Positions 50,716 to 59,600 of a DNA stretch of 64,000 nucleotides are shown piece after piece. Every line of letters begins with the position of its first letter. Position 1 is the stretch's first letter. The stretch covers positions 1-64,000 of the forward strand of contig CAZFPK010000011.1 in assembly GCA_964521025.1 (NCBI GenBank). Reading direction: 5' to 3'. This stretch comes from DRTC01 sp964521025 (lineage in GTDB: Bacteria > Cloacimonadota > Cloacimonadia > Cloacimonadales > TCS61). Under the pieces are notes generated by a model. That model saw nothing but the letters and a program-made list of their open reading frames with translations, was not told the origin of the DNA and did not search any database. A program made the translations under genes and the position numbers.

Positions 50716-53052
50716 ATGAGTAAAAAAGAACAATTTGCTTTCGGTATTTTTCAGGATGGATTAACCATTAAAGTAGCTCAATTGGTTTCAGCCAAAGGGG
50801 ATGTAAAAATTCAACAATTATTAGACACAACTTTGTCATATCATCTGTTTTTGAGCGATAAAACCGAAGGAAAAGGATTCCACGAGCTTACTGATTATGA
50901 GGATGACGAATTTTCCGGGGAAGTGCAAACACCGGAAGAAATATCAGAATTTGAAATTACCGAAGAAGTTAAAGAAGAAGAAGAAGAAATTGAAAAATCA
51001 GGCAAAAGTGAATTACAGAGTCTGCTTGTAAATTTTCCTCTGGATCGGGGAAAGCTCTCACTGAATACAAATGAAGAGCAGATTTCATATCATAAATTTG
51101 ATAAGAGTTTTACGAAAACAAAAATCATCAAATACTTGAAAAAAGAAGTCCTTTCAAAGGAAGACATCAAGAAAAATAATTACACTCTCGGCATGATCTT
51201 CAACAAAGACAAATCGAGTCTGGCTTTTGTTCACAAAGGAGAAAATGATCTTTTAAATGCTGTGCAGGACCTGAATTTCCAGTATTCCAGGAAAAAATAT
51301 TTTTATAGTTATATCGACACTAACGAAATATCGCTGATGAATCTGGTTAGACACAACTATGATTATACTGATGAAGATTTTGTGATGATCTTATACATCG
51401 GAAAAGAGTTTAAAACAGCTATCATAATGCGCGGAAAAGAACATTTCAAAACTTTACCCATAATCATTCCCGATGTTGACCAGGAAAAAACGAGACAATC
51501 TATATTTTCCAAAATATTATTAGAACAGGATATATCTAATTTTCCTATTACGCAGAATATTCTGATAGCCGGCGAATTTGTAACTCCTGATGATATTGAA
51601 TTCTTCTCCAAAAATTTCGGAACCATGTCTAAGGTAAGTCGCCTGGAACTTTCTCAGATCGATACGGTTGAAGTATCAGAAGCAGAAATAACAGAAGAGA
51701 CAAAAGCTGCTTTTGCTATTCCGATCGCTTTAGCCTGGAAAACTCTTACCCCAAAGAACAAGAATTTTTATTCGACTAACCTGCTTCCAAAAGATATCAT
51801 TGAAAGACAAAAACATTTTAAAATTGCCTGGCATGGATTTGTCTTGCTTGCTGCTATCTTCTTTTTTGCTCTCATCGGAACGATGAAAAATCTTCAATTA
51901 AAAAGGGATATACTTGAAATCGACAAAACTGTAATTACTTTGGATGGAGAACTCAGCCAGACAAAAGAATTGATCCTTAAAATTAACGAAGTTAAAGAAA
52001 GACGAGGGCATTTTGAAAAGAACCTGGAATTAATAGAGGGTATTACCGGTAGCAAAAATCAATGGTTTTACATCCTGAATGTTATTTCTGAAGCTTTTAA
52101 CAGAAATCGCATTAGCTGGCTGAATGACCTGAAAAGCTTAGCTAATAAATTTCAAATAACAGGTTATACAAGCAATAGACGGCATATTTTAAAGTTTACA
52201 AAATTATTTCCTGATGGACGGATATCAAAGATTATTAAAGAAAAAATTGAAGATGTGGAAGTATGGAAATTTGATATATCTTTTTCTTATCCTGATCCGA
52301 AATTATCCTCCGCAAAAAATCTGAATATTCCTAAGAAAAAGTCAGCGACAATTGATTTGTTTGAAAAATCGGATAAAGAAAGAGAAGATAAAACTGAGAT
52401 TCCTGAATCAAGCAATCTTATCACAAACGATTTGTACGCAATAAAATTCTATGCAGGCGATGATTACGACCAGGCAAAAAAGACAAAGAAAAAATTTGAA
52501 GATGCCGGTTATAAATCAAGAATAGAAGATTTTTCTGATGCCGGCGGAATCGTTTATGAAATAGTATTAAATAAATATCTTCCCAAAAAAAGAGCAGAAG
52601 AAATGGGAAATCAAATAAAAAAGCAGTTCAATGAGGTCGATTATTACAATATTTCAAAAATAGATTTAGCTGATCCGGCAGATATACCTGAAATATATAA
52701 CAACATCGCTGAACTTTATTTTGCCGGGATGATCGATGAAACTTTTGATAAATTGAAAGACTTCACTGATAATTTTCCTGAACATTCACTCGTTTATAAC
52801 GCAAACTATCTCAAAGGCGAATGTTTATATTTTCAAAAGGAATATGGGCAAGCTCGTGAAATCTTTCAGGAAATCATCCGGCAGAAAGGTATAAAAAAAC
52901 CCGATGCTCTAATGATGATGGGAAATTCTTATAAAAAAGAAAATAATACCGAACAAGCTGTTCATTTCTGGAACAAGCTGATCAACGAATTTCCGGAAAA
53001 TGAGCTGACTGAAATAGCAGAAAATAAAATAAAAGATTTAAGGGAAAATTAA
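50716..53052 (+). CDS. PilM-PilN-like fusion with SPOR and TPR domains
   Basis: The 778-residue protein combines modules usually encoded separately. Residues 1-345 form an actin-like PilM domain (FAFGIFQDGLTIKVAQLVSA; FVMILYIGKEFKTAIIMRGK; NILIAGEFVTPDDIEFFSKN), with an acidic insert near 60-95. Residues 350-535 look like PilN: the hallmark NLLPKDI at 355-361, one membrane helix (370-392), a coiled coil (395-440) and a ferredoxin-like part (NQWFYILNVISEAFNRNRIS). Residues 573-648 resemble a peptidoglycan-binding SPOR domain (YAIKFYAGDDYDQAKKTKKK). Residues 655-778 are YbgF-like TPRs (LKGECLYFQKEYGQAREIFQ). The product would bridge the cytoplasm, the inner membrane and periplasmic peptidoglycan. 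The next gene starts directly after its stop. Confidence 0.85.
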   Translation: MSKKEQFAFGIFQDGLTIKVAQLVSAKGDVKIQQLLDTTLSYHLFLSDKTEGKGFHELTDYEDDEFSGEVQTPEEISEFEITEEVKEEEEEIEKSGKSELQSLLVNFPLDRGKLSLNTNEEQISYHKFDKSFTKTKIIKYLKKEVLSKEDIKKNNYTLGMIFNKDKSSLAFVHKGENDLLNAVQDLNFQYSRKKYFYSYIDTNEISLMNLVRHNYDYTDEDFVMILYIGKEFKTAIIMRGKEHFKTLPIIIPDVDQEKTRQSIFSKILLEQDISNFPITQNILIAGEFVTPDDIEFFSKNFGTMSKVSRLELSQIDTVEVSEAEITEETKAAFAIPIALAWKTLTPKNKNFYSTNLLPKDIIERQKHFKIAWHGFVLLAAIFFFALIGTMKNLQLKRDILEIDKTVITLDGELSQTKELILKINEVKERRGHFEKNLELIEGITGSKNQWFYILNVISEAFNRNRISWLNDLKSLANKFQITGYTSNRRHILKFTKLFPDGRISKIIKEKIEDVEVWKFDISFSYPDPKLSSAKNLNIPKKKSATIDLFEKSDKEREDKTEIPESSNLITNDLYAIKFYAGDDYDQAKKTKKKFEDAGYKSRIEDFSDAGGIVYEIVLNKYLPKKRAEEMGNQIKKQFNEVDYYNISKIDLADPADIPEIYNNIAELYFAGMIDETFDKLKDFTDNFPEHSLVYNANYLKGECLYFQKEYGQAREIFQEIIRQKGIKKPDALMMMGNSYKKENNTEQAVHFWNKLINEFPENELTEIAENKIKDLREN

Positions 53053-53919
53053 ATGGAATATGCTGTAAGAAATACGATTGTTTTAGCGGTTCTGCTTTTG
53101 CTGGTAATTGGCGGTTCATACTGGAGGAACAGAGGATCAAATGTGATCTTACAGGAAAAAACAACGACTTATAATGATCTCAGAGAGACCGTGGACGGAC
53201 TAAAAAGAGCAAATCCGGATCTGGTAAATGAAGATATGATCATTTCTGCATTAGAACGCATGGAAGCATCAGCCAGGAAAAATGTAAAAATCATTCTTAA
53301 AGAGGATAATCCAACGATCACTTATAAGTATCTGGTCGATATTGTAGATCGCTATTGTCCGGGATTGGTCTTTAATTTTGTCGTTGAAAAATCCGGGCAA
53401 CAGGAAATATTTAACTACAATTCCTACAAGATCGATGGAAGTGCCAGTTTCGGTGATTTTTATAGATTTGCCGATCACCTGGAAAATGAAGGTCCTTTAC
53501 TGACGATCGAATCTATTCTCATCAAGGAAAAATATAATGCGGTTTCAGACACTATTCAATTCCATCTCTCGTTCAAATCTTATTTTGAGGATAACGGTAT
53601 TCCTTATGAAGATTTATCTATGAAAAATCTCAAGCATCTCAATTTCAATTATAATCCTTTTCGGACCAGAATTCACGGACCTTTGAGATATTCGGGACAG
53701 GATGAAGCAATAATCCTGGAAAAATCCGTTATGATCGGATTAACTCCTGAAAAAGTTTTTATGCGTGATCATCGTGGTAAATTCAGGATCCTTTTACCGG
53801 GTGACAAGATCGTCTTTGGAAATTTAACTTCGATTAATTGGGAGGAGCAATATGCATCCTTTACGATTAATAAGACCGGGGTAAACGAAGAAAAAATAAT
53901 ATATTTAAAAAAGGAATAA
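53053..53919 (+). CDS. PilO-like inner-membrane alignment protein, possibly fused to PilP
   Basis: The 288-residue protein starts immediately after the previous stop (TAAATG). One N-terminal membrane helix (IVLAVLLLLVIGGSYW) is followed by a coiled coil (30-75) and a ferredoxin-like periplasmic domain (YNSYKIDGSASFGDFYRFAD, TIESILIKEKYNAVSDTIQF), as in PilO. The last 80 residues (EKVFMRDHRGKFRILLPGDK, IVFGNLTSINWEEQYASFTI) resemble the beta domain of PilP, which contacts the secretin. If so, PilO and PilP functions are joined in one chain next to a PilM/PilN fusion and the secretin gene. The PilP part is less certain than the PilO part. Confidence 0.75.
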   Translation: MEYAVRNTIVLAVLLLLVIGGSYWRNRGSNVILQEKTTTYNDLRETVDGLKRANPDLVNEDMIISALERMEASARKNVKIILKEDNPTITYKYLVDIVDRYCPGLVFNFVVEKSGQQEIFNYNSYKIDGSASFGDFYRFADHLENEGPLLTIESILIKEKYNAVSDTIQFHLSFKSYFEDNGIPYEDLSMKNLKHLNFNYNPFRTRIHGPLRYSGQDEAIILEKSVMIGLTPEKVFMRDHRGKFRILLPGDKIVFGNLTSINWEEQYASFTINKTGVNEEKIIYLKKE

Positions 53920-53921
53920 TT

Positions 53922-55103
53922 ATGAAAAAAATATCACTATTATTAATTATTTTTATTGTAGGCAGTAGTTTAATAACGCAAATCTCAAAAATTTCGAGTA
54001 AGGGATTGGTTTCCATTCCCAAGGATACAAAATTTGTTGAGGTCGTAAATACGCTGGAAGTATTATCTCAACAATATGCAGGCAAAAAGATCATCAATTC
54101 CAGTATTTTTAATCAGGAGATCGGTGTTCCTATCAAGGAAATTCACTGGCTGGAAGCTTTAAATCTGATCACAAGTTATAACAACCTGATTTTGGAGGAA
54201 TTACCCGGTGCTTTTATTATCAAAGACTTTACTGAAGAAGCCGAAGCAGAAGAGGAAGAAAAAAAGGTATCTCCCGATACCAAACAGATCAGGATCAGTT
54301 CGATATTCTTCAAAGCAGATAAATCATTTCTGAACAGTATCGGGATCGATTGGACAACTCTGTATAGAGGAAAAGTCGATGTTGACCTGGGTTTTCTGGG
54401 AGCATCCAATGTCTCGGATGAACTATTTAAAGCTACAGCTACTCATAAAATAGAATCTGCTTCAGCATCTCTCGACCTGAATACTCTCCTGAAAATCATC
54501 GAAGCAAAACAAAAAGGTTCGATCATTGCTCGTCCGAATATTGTTGTCATTTCCGGCAAGGAAGGATTTATCCAGGTTGGTGAAGATTTCTCCATTAAAA
54601 CCACAGATGAAGACGGTAATATTTTTGATCGCTTTTTCTCTACCGGAATTATTATGGAAGTTCTTCCTGAAGTGGTTGAAAAAGACGGAGAGGAAGCGAT
54701 TTATTTGAAGGCTAAAGTCGAGAAAAGTGCTGCTACTCCCGGTGAACTCAGCACGATCATCGCAAAAAGTACATCTACGACCGAAATTCTGTTATTCGAT
54801 GGTGAAGAAACTGTAATTGCCGGACTTTACAGCACAGACGATACAAAGATCAGATCAGGAATACCAATTTTGAAAGATCTTCCCTGGTGGGTTTTCGGGA
54901 TTCGTTATCTAACCGGTTATAATCGAACGGAATCCAAAGTAGGTGAAATGATCATCGTGATCAAAGCAGAAATCGTCGAATCTTTACAGAATAGAATGAC
55001 TAAAGCGATAACAACAAAGGAAAAAGTTAAAGAACTCAGAGATTCGAGATCAGAAATAAAAAATTATTTTGAAGAAAATGGAAAGGATATATTCAATGAA
55101 TAA
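53922..55103 (+). CDS. pilQ: Short outer-membrane secretin (PilQ/GspD family)
   Basis: The 393-residue protein has a signal peptide (MKKISLLLIIFIVGSSLITQ). One N-domain (35-100) is STN/N1-like (VSIPKDTKFVEVVNTLEVLS). An acidic linker (AEAEEEEKK) leads to the secretin barrel domain (125-355), with QIRISSIFFKADKSFLNSIG, the NIVVISGKEGFIQVGEDFSI motif and the C-terminal signature IRSGIPILKDLPWWVFGIRY then MIIVIKAEIV. Typical PilQ proteins are longer, with more N-domains and AMIN domains, so this is a minimal secretin. It opens 3 bases after the PilO-like gene. The overlapping lipoprotein gene that follows could be an accessory or pilotin-like factor. Confidence 0.9.
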   Translation: MKKISLLLIIFIVGSSLITQISKISSKGLVSIPKDTKFVEVVNTLEVLSQQYAGKKIINSSIFNQEIGVPIKEIHWLEALNLITSYNNLILEELPGAFIIKDFTEEAEAEEEEKKVSPDTKQIRISSIFFKADKSFLNSIGIDWTTLYRGKVDVDLGFLGASNVSDELFKATATHKIESASASLDLNTLLKIIEAKQKGSIIARPNIVVISGKEGFIQVGEDFSIKTTDEDGNIFDRFFSTGIIMEVLPEVVEKDGEEAIYLKAKVEKSAATPGELSTIIAKSTSTTEILLFDGEETVIAGLYSTDDTKIRSGIPILKDLPWWVFGIRYLTGYNRTESKVGEMIIVIKAEIVESLQNRMTKAITTKEKVKELRDSRSEIKNYFEENGKDIFNE

Positions 55104-56760
55104 AAATAAAATAAATTCTATTTTTGTTTCGATATCTTCACTGATATTGCTCACATTCTTGATCAGTATTTGCAGTTGTGACTTAAAACTTACAGAGGGT
55201 CAACCTTCAGAAGATATCCCTCCCGATTCTGCCGAGGTTTTGTTATTTGCACCTTCGGATGTGCTGATCGAACAGCTCTCTGCCAATAGTCTCAAATTGA
55301 ATTGGACAGATAATTCCTGGAATGAACAGGGATTCAAAATCGATAAAAAAGTCGGAACAGCATCCTGGCTAACTTCTTACGGAATTGTCGATACGAACAT
55401 GACTCTCTGGTATGATCAAAATGCTGAAAATAATATTCTTAAATACCGTGTTTACGCCTATCTTGGCGAAGCAAAATCAGATTATGCGGAATCCGAAGAT
55501 TTTCAAAATCTAATTCCCTCTCCCACTTACCTGGTCCTCACGATAATGGATAATACAAAAATCAAACTGACCTGGGAAGATGTATGTCAAACTGAAGATG
55601 GTTATCATATTGATAAGAAGATCGGAGGTCTGGAATGGGTAGAATCTTATTCTGTTCTCGACAGTAATGTTACTTCGTATTTAGATGAGATCGACCAACC
55701 ATGCGGTACATTTTCGTATCGTGTTCGGGCATTTCAAGGTGAGAATCTATCAGGCTACAGTGATATTGAAACGATCAACATCAACCTGGAGTTGACGGGT
55801 TCAATCGGTAGCGGAGGTAGCTTCGCTGCTAATGATGTTTTTATCTCGGAAACAACAAACTGGTGGTTGTTTGCGGCAGATCATTATGCTGGTTTAACTA
55901 TCATTGACGCTTCTGATCCCAGTTTTAACAGCGGTCTTGATTATGCTTCCTTTAATCTTGGCGGTTTACCTGATAGAACACTCTCTGTTTTTGTTATTGG
56001 AGTTTTGGCTTATGTTGCTACACATTCCGGTTTGGATGAACACGGTTGGCTTAATATAATCGATATGAGTGAATTCATGTTTGTTTACCCGAGAGAACTA
56101 CCGGAAGATATCCCTATTGTCGGAATGTGTCCGATCCAGGCAAATCCGGATGATACATATATTCCTAAAGATATTTTTGTCGAAGGTGATTTTGCTTACA
56201 TCGCCAATGAATATAACGGACTCTCCATTTACGATGTTTCTAATTATTCTAATCCTTTTTTCGTCGGAAATTGCAGTACAAATGGAGATGCCAGGCATAT
56301 CCATGTTAAAAATGATCTGGCTTATATTGCTAATGGTTTATCAGGAATTGTTGTGGTCGATGTTTCGGATAGAGAAAATCCTGTTGTGATTGAAACTTAT
56401 CCGACAACAGGACTTTCTAATGAGATTTCTGCTTTAGGAGATTTTATTTTTATTGCAGACGGGGAGAATGGTTTGAAAATTATCGAGCGTTCAACAGGAG
56501 ACATTCAATACATCGATACGGATGGATTTGCTTACAGCGTTTCCGTACAGGGACAGGACAGGTTCGAGGAAGACCATGTTTACCTGGCAGACAAAGAAAA
56601 CGGTCTGTTTGTGATAGATATTTCAGATATTTATGAACCGTATATTCTGGGAATCCTGGAAATGAATACGGAACCGGTTACAATCCATAAATTCTTCCAG
56701 AGCAGTTATGCGTTTGTAGCGGACAATTATGGAGTAAGAACAGTTCAGGTTGCTCCGTAA
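55096..56760 (+). CDS. Lipoprotein with two Fn3-like domains and an LVIVD-type beta-propeller
   Basis: The start at ATG 55096 overlaps the last 8 bases of the secretin gene; an in-frame ATG at 55069 is possible but buries the signal. The 554-residue product has a signal peptide ending LISICSC, so a lipidated Cys near residue 28. Two Fn3-like repeats (LSANSLKLNWTDNSWNEQGF and MDNTKIKLTWEDVCQTEDGY, about 55-235) are followed by about seven LVIVD-type blades (IFVEGDFAYIANEYNGLSIY, IHVKNDLAYIANGLSGIVVV, ISALGDFIFIADGENGLKII). Such propellers are usually surface binding proteins. Translational coupling to the secretin suggests it works with the pilus, perhaps at the outer membrane. It ends the operon. 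Confidence 0.86.
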   Translation: MNKNKINSIFVSISSLILLTFLISICSCDLKLTEGQPSEDIPPDSAEVLLFAPSDVLIEQLSANSLKLNWTDNSWNEQGFKIDKKVGTASWLTSYGIVDTNMTLWYDQNAENNILKYRVYAYLGEAKSDYAESEDFQNLIPSPTYLVLTIMDNTKIKLTWEDVCQTEDGYHIDKKIGGLEWVESYSVLDSNVTSYLDEIDQPCGTFSYRVRAFQGENLSGYSDIETININLELTGSIGSGGSFAANDVFISETTNWWLFAADHYAGLTIIDASDPSFNSGLDYASFNLGGLPDRTLSVFVIGVLAYVATHSGLDEHGWLNIIDMSEFMFVYPRELPEDIPIVGMCPIQANPDDTYIPKDIFVEGDFAYIANEYNGLSIYDVSNYSNPFFVGNCSTNGDARHIHVKNDLAYIANGLSGIVVVDVSDRENPVVIETYPTTGLSNEISALGDFIFIADGENGLKIIERSTGDIQYIDTDGFAYSVSVQGQDRFEEDHVYLADKENGLFVIDISDIYEPYILGILEMNTEPVTIHKFFQSSYAFVADNYGVRTVQVAP

Positions 56761-56765
56761 AGTAA

Positions 56766-56784
56766 CACAAAGCTCTGCTTTGTG
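56766..56784 (+). terminator. Hairpin at the end of the pilus operon
   Basis: CACAAAGC-TCT-GCTTTGTG is a perfect 8-bp stem starting 6 bases after the last stop. There is no U-run, so it may be another dispersed hairpin. Confidence 0.45.
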
Positions 56785-56861
56785 GCGATTATATTAAAAA
56801 TCCCATCCGGAATTTTTTGAATGGAATTTTAATGAATTAGAAAAAAAAATTGTTATAAATC

Positions 56862-57179
56862 CTAATTATTGATCAAAACCAATCCCAGCGAAATACCGGC
56901 AGCATCATAAACCAGATCCTGCCAGCTCCATTTTGACTTCTTCAAATATCTATCACTCGTCTCTTTCCCGATCCCTAATATCGATGTAATACTGACGGAA
57001 ATAACAATGCTGTTCTTTTTCGGATTATAGAATATATCATGACTGATTCCGTAATTCCAGTAAGTGATAAAAGCGCTTCCTGTCAGGTGCAGGATTTTAT
57101 CTTTTCCAAGCCAGTTCGATCTTGCCTGGATAGTTGAACAGAAAAGCAGGATAAAGAAAATGACGATTAATTTTTTCAT
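56862..57179 (-). CDS. DUF2279/YfiM-like exported small protein
   Basis: The 105-residue product starts at ATG 57179 with a signal peptide (MKKLIVIFFILLFCSTIQA). A longer frame to 57254 adds spacer-like sequence and overlaps dapF. The mature part has the family pattern: DKILHLTGSAFITYWNYG near residue 27, GIGKETSDRYLKKSKWSWQD near 68 and an Asp-Ala-Gly-hydrophobic end (DLVYDAAGISLGLVLIN). Members are small membrane-associated proteins of unknown function. It lies downstream of dapF on the same strand. No clear ribosome-binding site is visible at either start. Confidence 0.75.
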   Translation of the reverse strand: MKKLIVIFFILLFCSTIQARSNWLGKDKILHLTGSAFITYWNYGISHDIFYNPKKNSIVISVSITSILGIGKETSDRYLKKSKWSWQDLVYDAAGISLGLVLINN

Positions 57180-57234
57180 TTTTAGACACGACTGGACTTC
57201 ATCAACTTCAATCTGATGGAATTGAGATAGGAAT

Positions 57235-58068
57235 TTAAAAAGTCTTGTTTTCATTGTTTATCAATTTGGCAAATTGATTTACTTTTCCTATCTCATAAAC
57301 ACCGGAAAATACGAAGCCCACTTCGCCAATCAGATAAATACAGTTCCGATCAAACTCGACTTTTAATTCTCCGCCCGGAACTTTAACATTAACTCGATGT
57401 TTGAGAAAACTTCGCTTTATCCCGGAAAAAACAGCAGCACAAGTTCCGGTGCCGCAGGCAAGAGTTACTCCCGCTCCTCTTTCCCAGAATTTGATCTCGA
57501 TATTTTCTTGATTAATTATCTTTACAAATTCGACATTCGTTCCATTAGGAAAATGCAGGTCTGTTTCTATTTTTCTACCGATTTCGGATAAATTCAGTAC
57601 ATCGAAATTCTCGATGAAAGTTACTAAATGAGGATTTCCCAGCGAGATGTGATCTCCTGGAAAATTTTGGATAAAGAGATTTTTTTCGATCATTTCCGGT
57701 TTTCCCATCTCGACTTTTACGATAGGGTTTTTTCCAGCTTTGATGATCTTTCCTTTTTTTATGCCGGACTTTGTATTTATAGAAAAATTCTTCCGGCTTT
57801 TCTGTGAATGTAAATATGCAACCAGACAGCGCAGAGCAGTTCCGCACATTTCCGCTTCGGAACCATCCGGGTTGAAGATGCGCATAAAAGCATCATTTCC
57901 AGGATCATCGATAATGAGCACAATTCCGTCTGCTCCGACTCCGAACTGACGGCTGCAGATATTTTTTGCTAATTCGGGAAAATCTATTTCCGGAAATTTC
58001 TTATTTAGAAAATCGAAGAACAGGTAATCATTGCCCTGTCCCTGCATTTTGAAAAAGTTCAGTTTCAT
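57235..58068 (-). CDS. dapF: Diaminopimelate epimerase
   Basis: The 277-residue cytoplasmic enzyme converts LL- to meso-diaminopimelate, for lysine and peptidoglycan synthesis. The two catalytic cysteines are Cys75 (FNPDGSEAEMCGTALRC) and Cys205 (ERGAGVTLACGTGTCAA). Supporting motifs are MQGQGNDYLFFD at 8-19, GVGADGIVLI at 43-52 and GNPHLV near 144. The first site reads MCGTALRC where most enzymes have MCGNGxRC; both catalytic residues remain. The ATG at 58068 matches the normal family N-terminus; the frame is open upstream to 58158, but those codons do not resemble the family. Its presence means a DAP-type cell wall. Confidence 0.95.
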   Translation of the reverse strand: MKLNFFKMQGQGNDYLFFDFLNKKFPEIDFPELAKNICSRQFGVGADGIVLIIDDPGNDAFMRIFNPDGSEAEMCGTALRCLVAYLHSQKSRKNFSINTKSGIKKGKIIKAGKNPIVKVEMGKPEMIEKNLFIQNFPGDHISLGNPHLVTFIENFDVLNLSEIGRKIETDLHFPNGTNVEFVKIINQENIEIKFWERGAGVTLACGTGTCAAVFSGIKRSFLKHRVNVKVPGGELKVEFDRNCIYLIGEVGFVFSGVYEIGKVNQFAKLINNENKTF

Positions 58069-58147
58069 ATTTGTTTCTATGCTTTTAAAATGACTGGACT
58101 TCATAATCCCGATTTGACAGGAGGATGGAATTCGGTTATTTGGAGTT

Positions 58148-58478
58148 TTATTCTTCAATTCCCAATAAATTCAACAAATTCAAATTCACCATAAAATCAT
58201 CTTTGGTTTGATACTTTTGCAGGCCACCACCAGGTGATTGAGACCAATTATATTGGAGATGAACTAAATCTTTGAAGCGAAAATTTAGTCCGATTCCGGA
58301 ACTATTTCCTGCGATATGTCCTCTCATATCAGTATAACTTCCGGACCTGAAAGAGATAAGATCGAGCAAAGTAAATTCAATTCCTTTTCCCCAGGTACTG
58401 TATTCTTCCATGAAAAATTCATTATCATAACTGGTATAAACCGAAAAAATATCGCGGCAGAAAATAGAAAATATTAAA
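58148..58478 (-). pseudogene. C-terminal remnant of an outer-membrane beta-barrel protein
   Basis: An 87-codon frame from ATG 58411, open further upstream to 58478 without another start, encodes amphipathic barrel-like strands (GIEFTLLDLISFRSGSYTDM, GIGLNFRFKDLVHLQYNWSQ, KYQTKDDFMVNLNLLNLLGI). This resembles the end of PorV/UPF0164-type outer membrane proteins common in this group. There is no signal peptide, ribosome-binding site or N-terminal part, and the upstream boundary is the stop codon of the peptidase gene at 58479. It is most likely a truncated gene left after a deletion. Confidence 0.6.
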
Positions 58479-59600
58479 TCACTTTGAGTATTCCCGGATA
58501 ATCTCCTTGATCCATTTAATCCCGTTTTCCAGATCTTTGATCAAAATAAATTCATCGGTCGTATGAACTTTACTCATGCCGGTACCGAGAACTCCCATTT
58601 TCAAACCGTTTTGATTAAAAATATTCGCATCGCTGCCGCCGCCGCCGATGGTTGTTTTATCTTCAATCCTGCAATTAGCGGAAGCCTTTTTGACCAATTC
58701 CACGATTTGATCATCTTCGGTTAATTTAAAAGCCCGGTATTCTTCGCTGACATCGATCTTAACATTAGCCTGGAAATCGTCCAATTTGTATTCAGCCGCG
58801 GTTTCACGGAAAGCAGCGGACATCCTTTCGGTCAGATCATGTAGTTTTTTTTGATCATGACTTCTCGCTTCTGCTTTTACTTCCACTTCATTGGGGACGA
58901 TATTCGTCGCTCTGCCGCCATCGATCATTCCGATATTGCAGGTTGTTTCCGGATCGATCCGTCCCATCGGCATTTTGGAGATGGCTTCGGAAGCGATCTT
59001 GATGGCGTTCAAACCTTTTTCCGGTTCTGCTCCGGCGTGGGCTTCTTTACCGAAAACCGTGTATTTCATACTGTTCTGGGCAGGTGCGGCAATAGTAATT
59101 TCTCCTATTTCGTGGGCATCGAGAGCAAAACCGAATTTTGCTTTCAAAAGGGAATAATCGAGATATTTTGCTCCTAATAATCCAATCTCTTCCGAGATGG
59201 TAAAGAGAACTTCGATGGGAGCGTGTTCTTCCTTGTTTTCTTTTATTTCTTTGATCGCCCAGATAATCTCCGCTATTCCGGATTTATCATCTGAACCGAG
59301 AATCGTTGCACCATCCGCAGTTATCCGGTCTTCCCTGATCTTTGGTTTGATATTTTTTCCGGGTACGACCGTATCCATGTGAGCACAAAACAGGATTGGT
59401 TCTTTATCTGTTTTTCCTGGGAAATACGCATAAAGATTACCGACATTTCCTGCGGTTTTCTTATTTGCTTTATCAAATTGAACAGTTGCTCCAAGTTTCT
59501 TCAAGTCTGATTCCAAACGCAAAGCAAGTTCTTTCTCATTCTTTGACTCGCTGTCGATTTTAACCAATGAAATAAAATAATCGATGATCGTCGAATTCAT
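58479..59600 (-). CDS. M20 family peptidase T-like metallopeptidase
   Basis: The 373-residue cytoplasmic zinc peptidase has AAAGGAT just before the ATG. Metal and catalytic motifs: FCAHMDTVVPG (His and Asp, about 72-82), ILGSDDKSGIAEI (bridging Asp, about 99), FTISEEIGLLGAK (general-base and metal-binding Glu, about 132-137), LDAHEIG (Asp) and the late His in MSKVHTTDE. The dimerisation lid sits between about 180 and 290 (GKEAHAGAEPEKGLNAIKIA; GGRATNIVPNEVEVKAEARS). It fits the PepT-like branch (tripeptidase or related aminopeptidase); the exact substrate is uncertain. A TTGACA is present on this strand at 59657-59652. Confidence 0.92.
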   Translation of the reverse strand: MNSTIIDYFISLVKIDSESKNEKELALRLESDLKKLGATVQFDKANKKTAGNVGNLYAYFPGKTDKEPILFCAHMDTVVPGKNIKPKIREDRITADGATILGSDDKSGIAEIIWAIKEIKENKEEHAPIEVLFTISEEIGLLGAKYLDYSLLKAKFGFALDAHEIGEITIAAPAQNSMKYTVFGKEAHAGAEPEKGLNAIKIASEAISKMPMGRIDPETTCNIGMIDGGRATNIVPNEVEVKAEARSHDQKKLHDLTERMSAAFRETAAEYKLDDFQANVKIDVSEEYRAFKLTEDDQIVELVKKASANCRIEDKTTIGGGGSDANIFNQNGLKMGVLGTGMSKVHTTDEFILIKDLENGIKWIKEIIREYSK

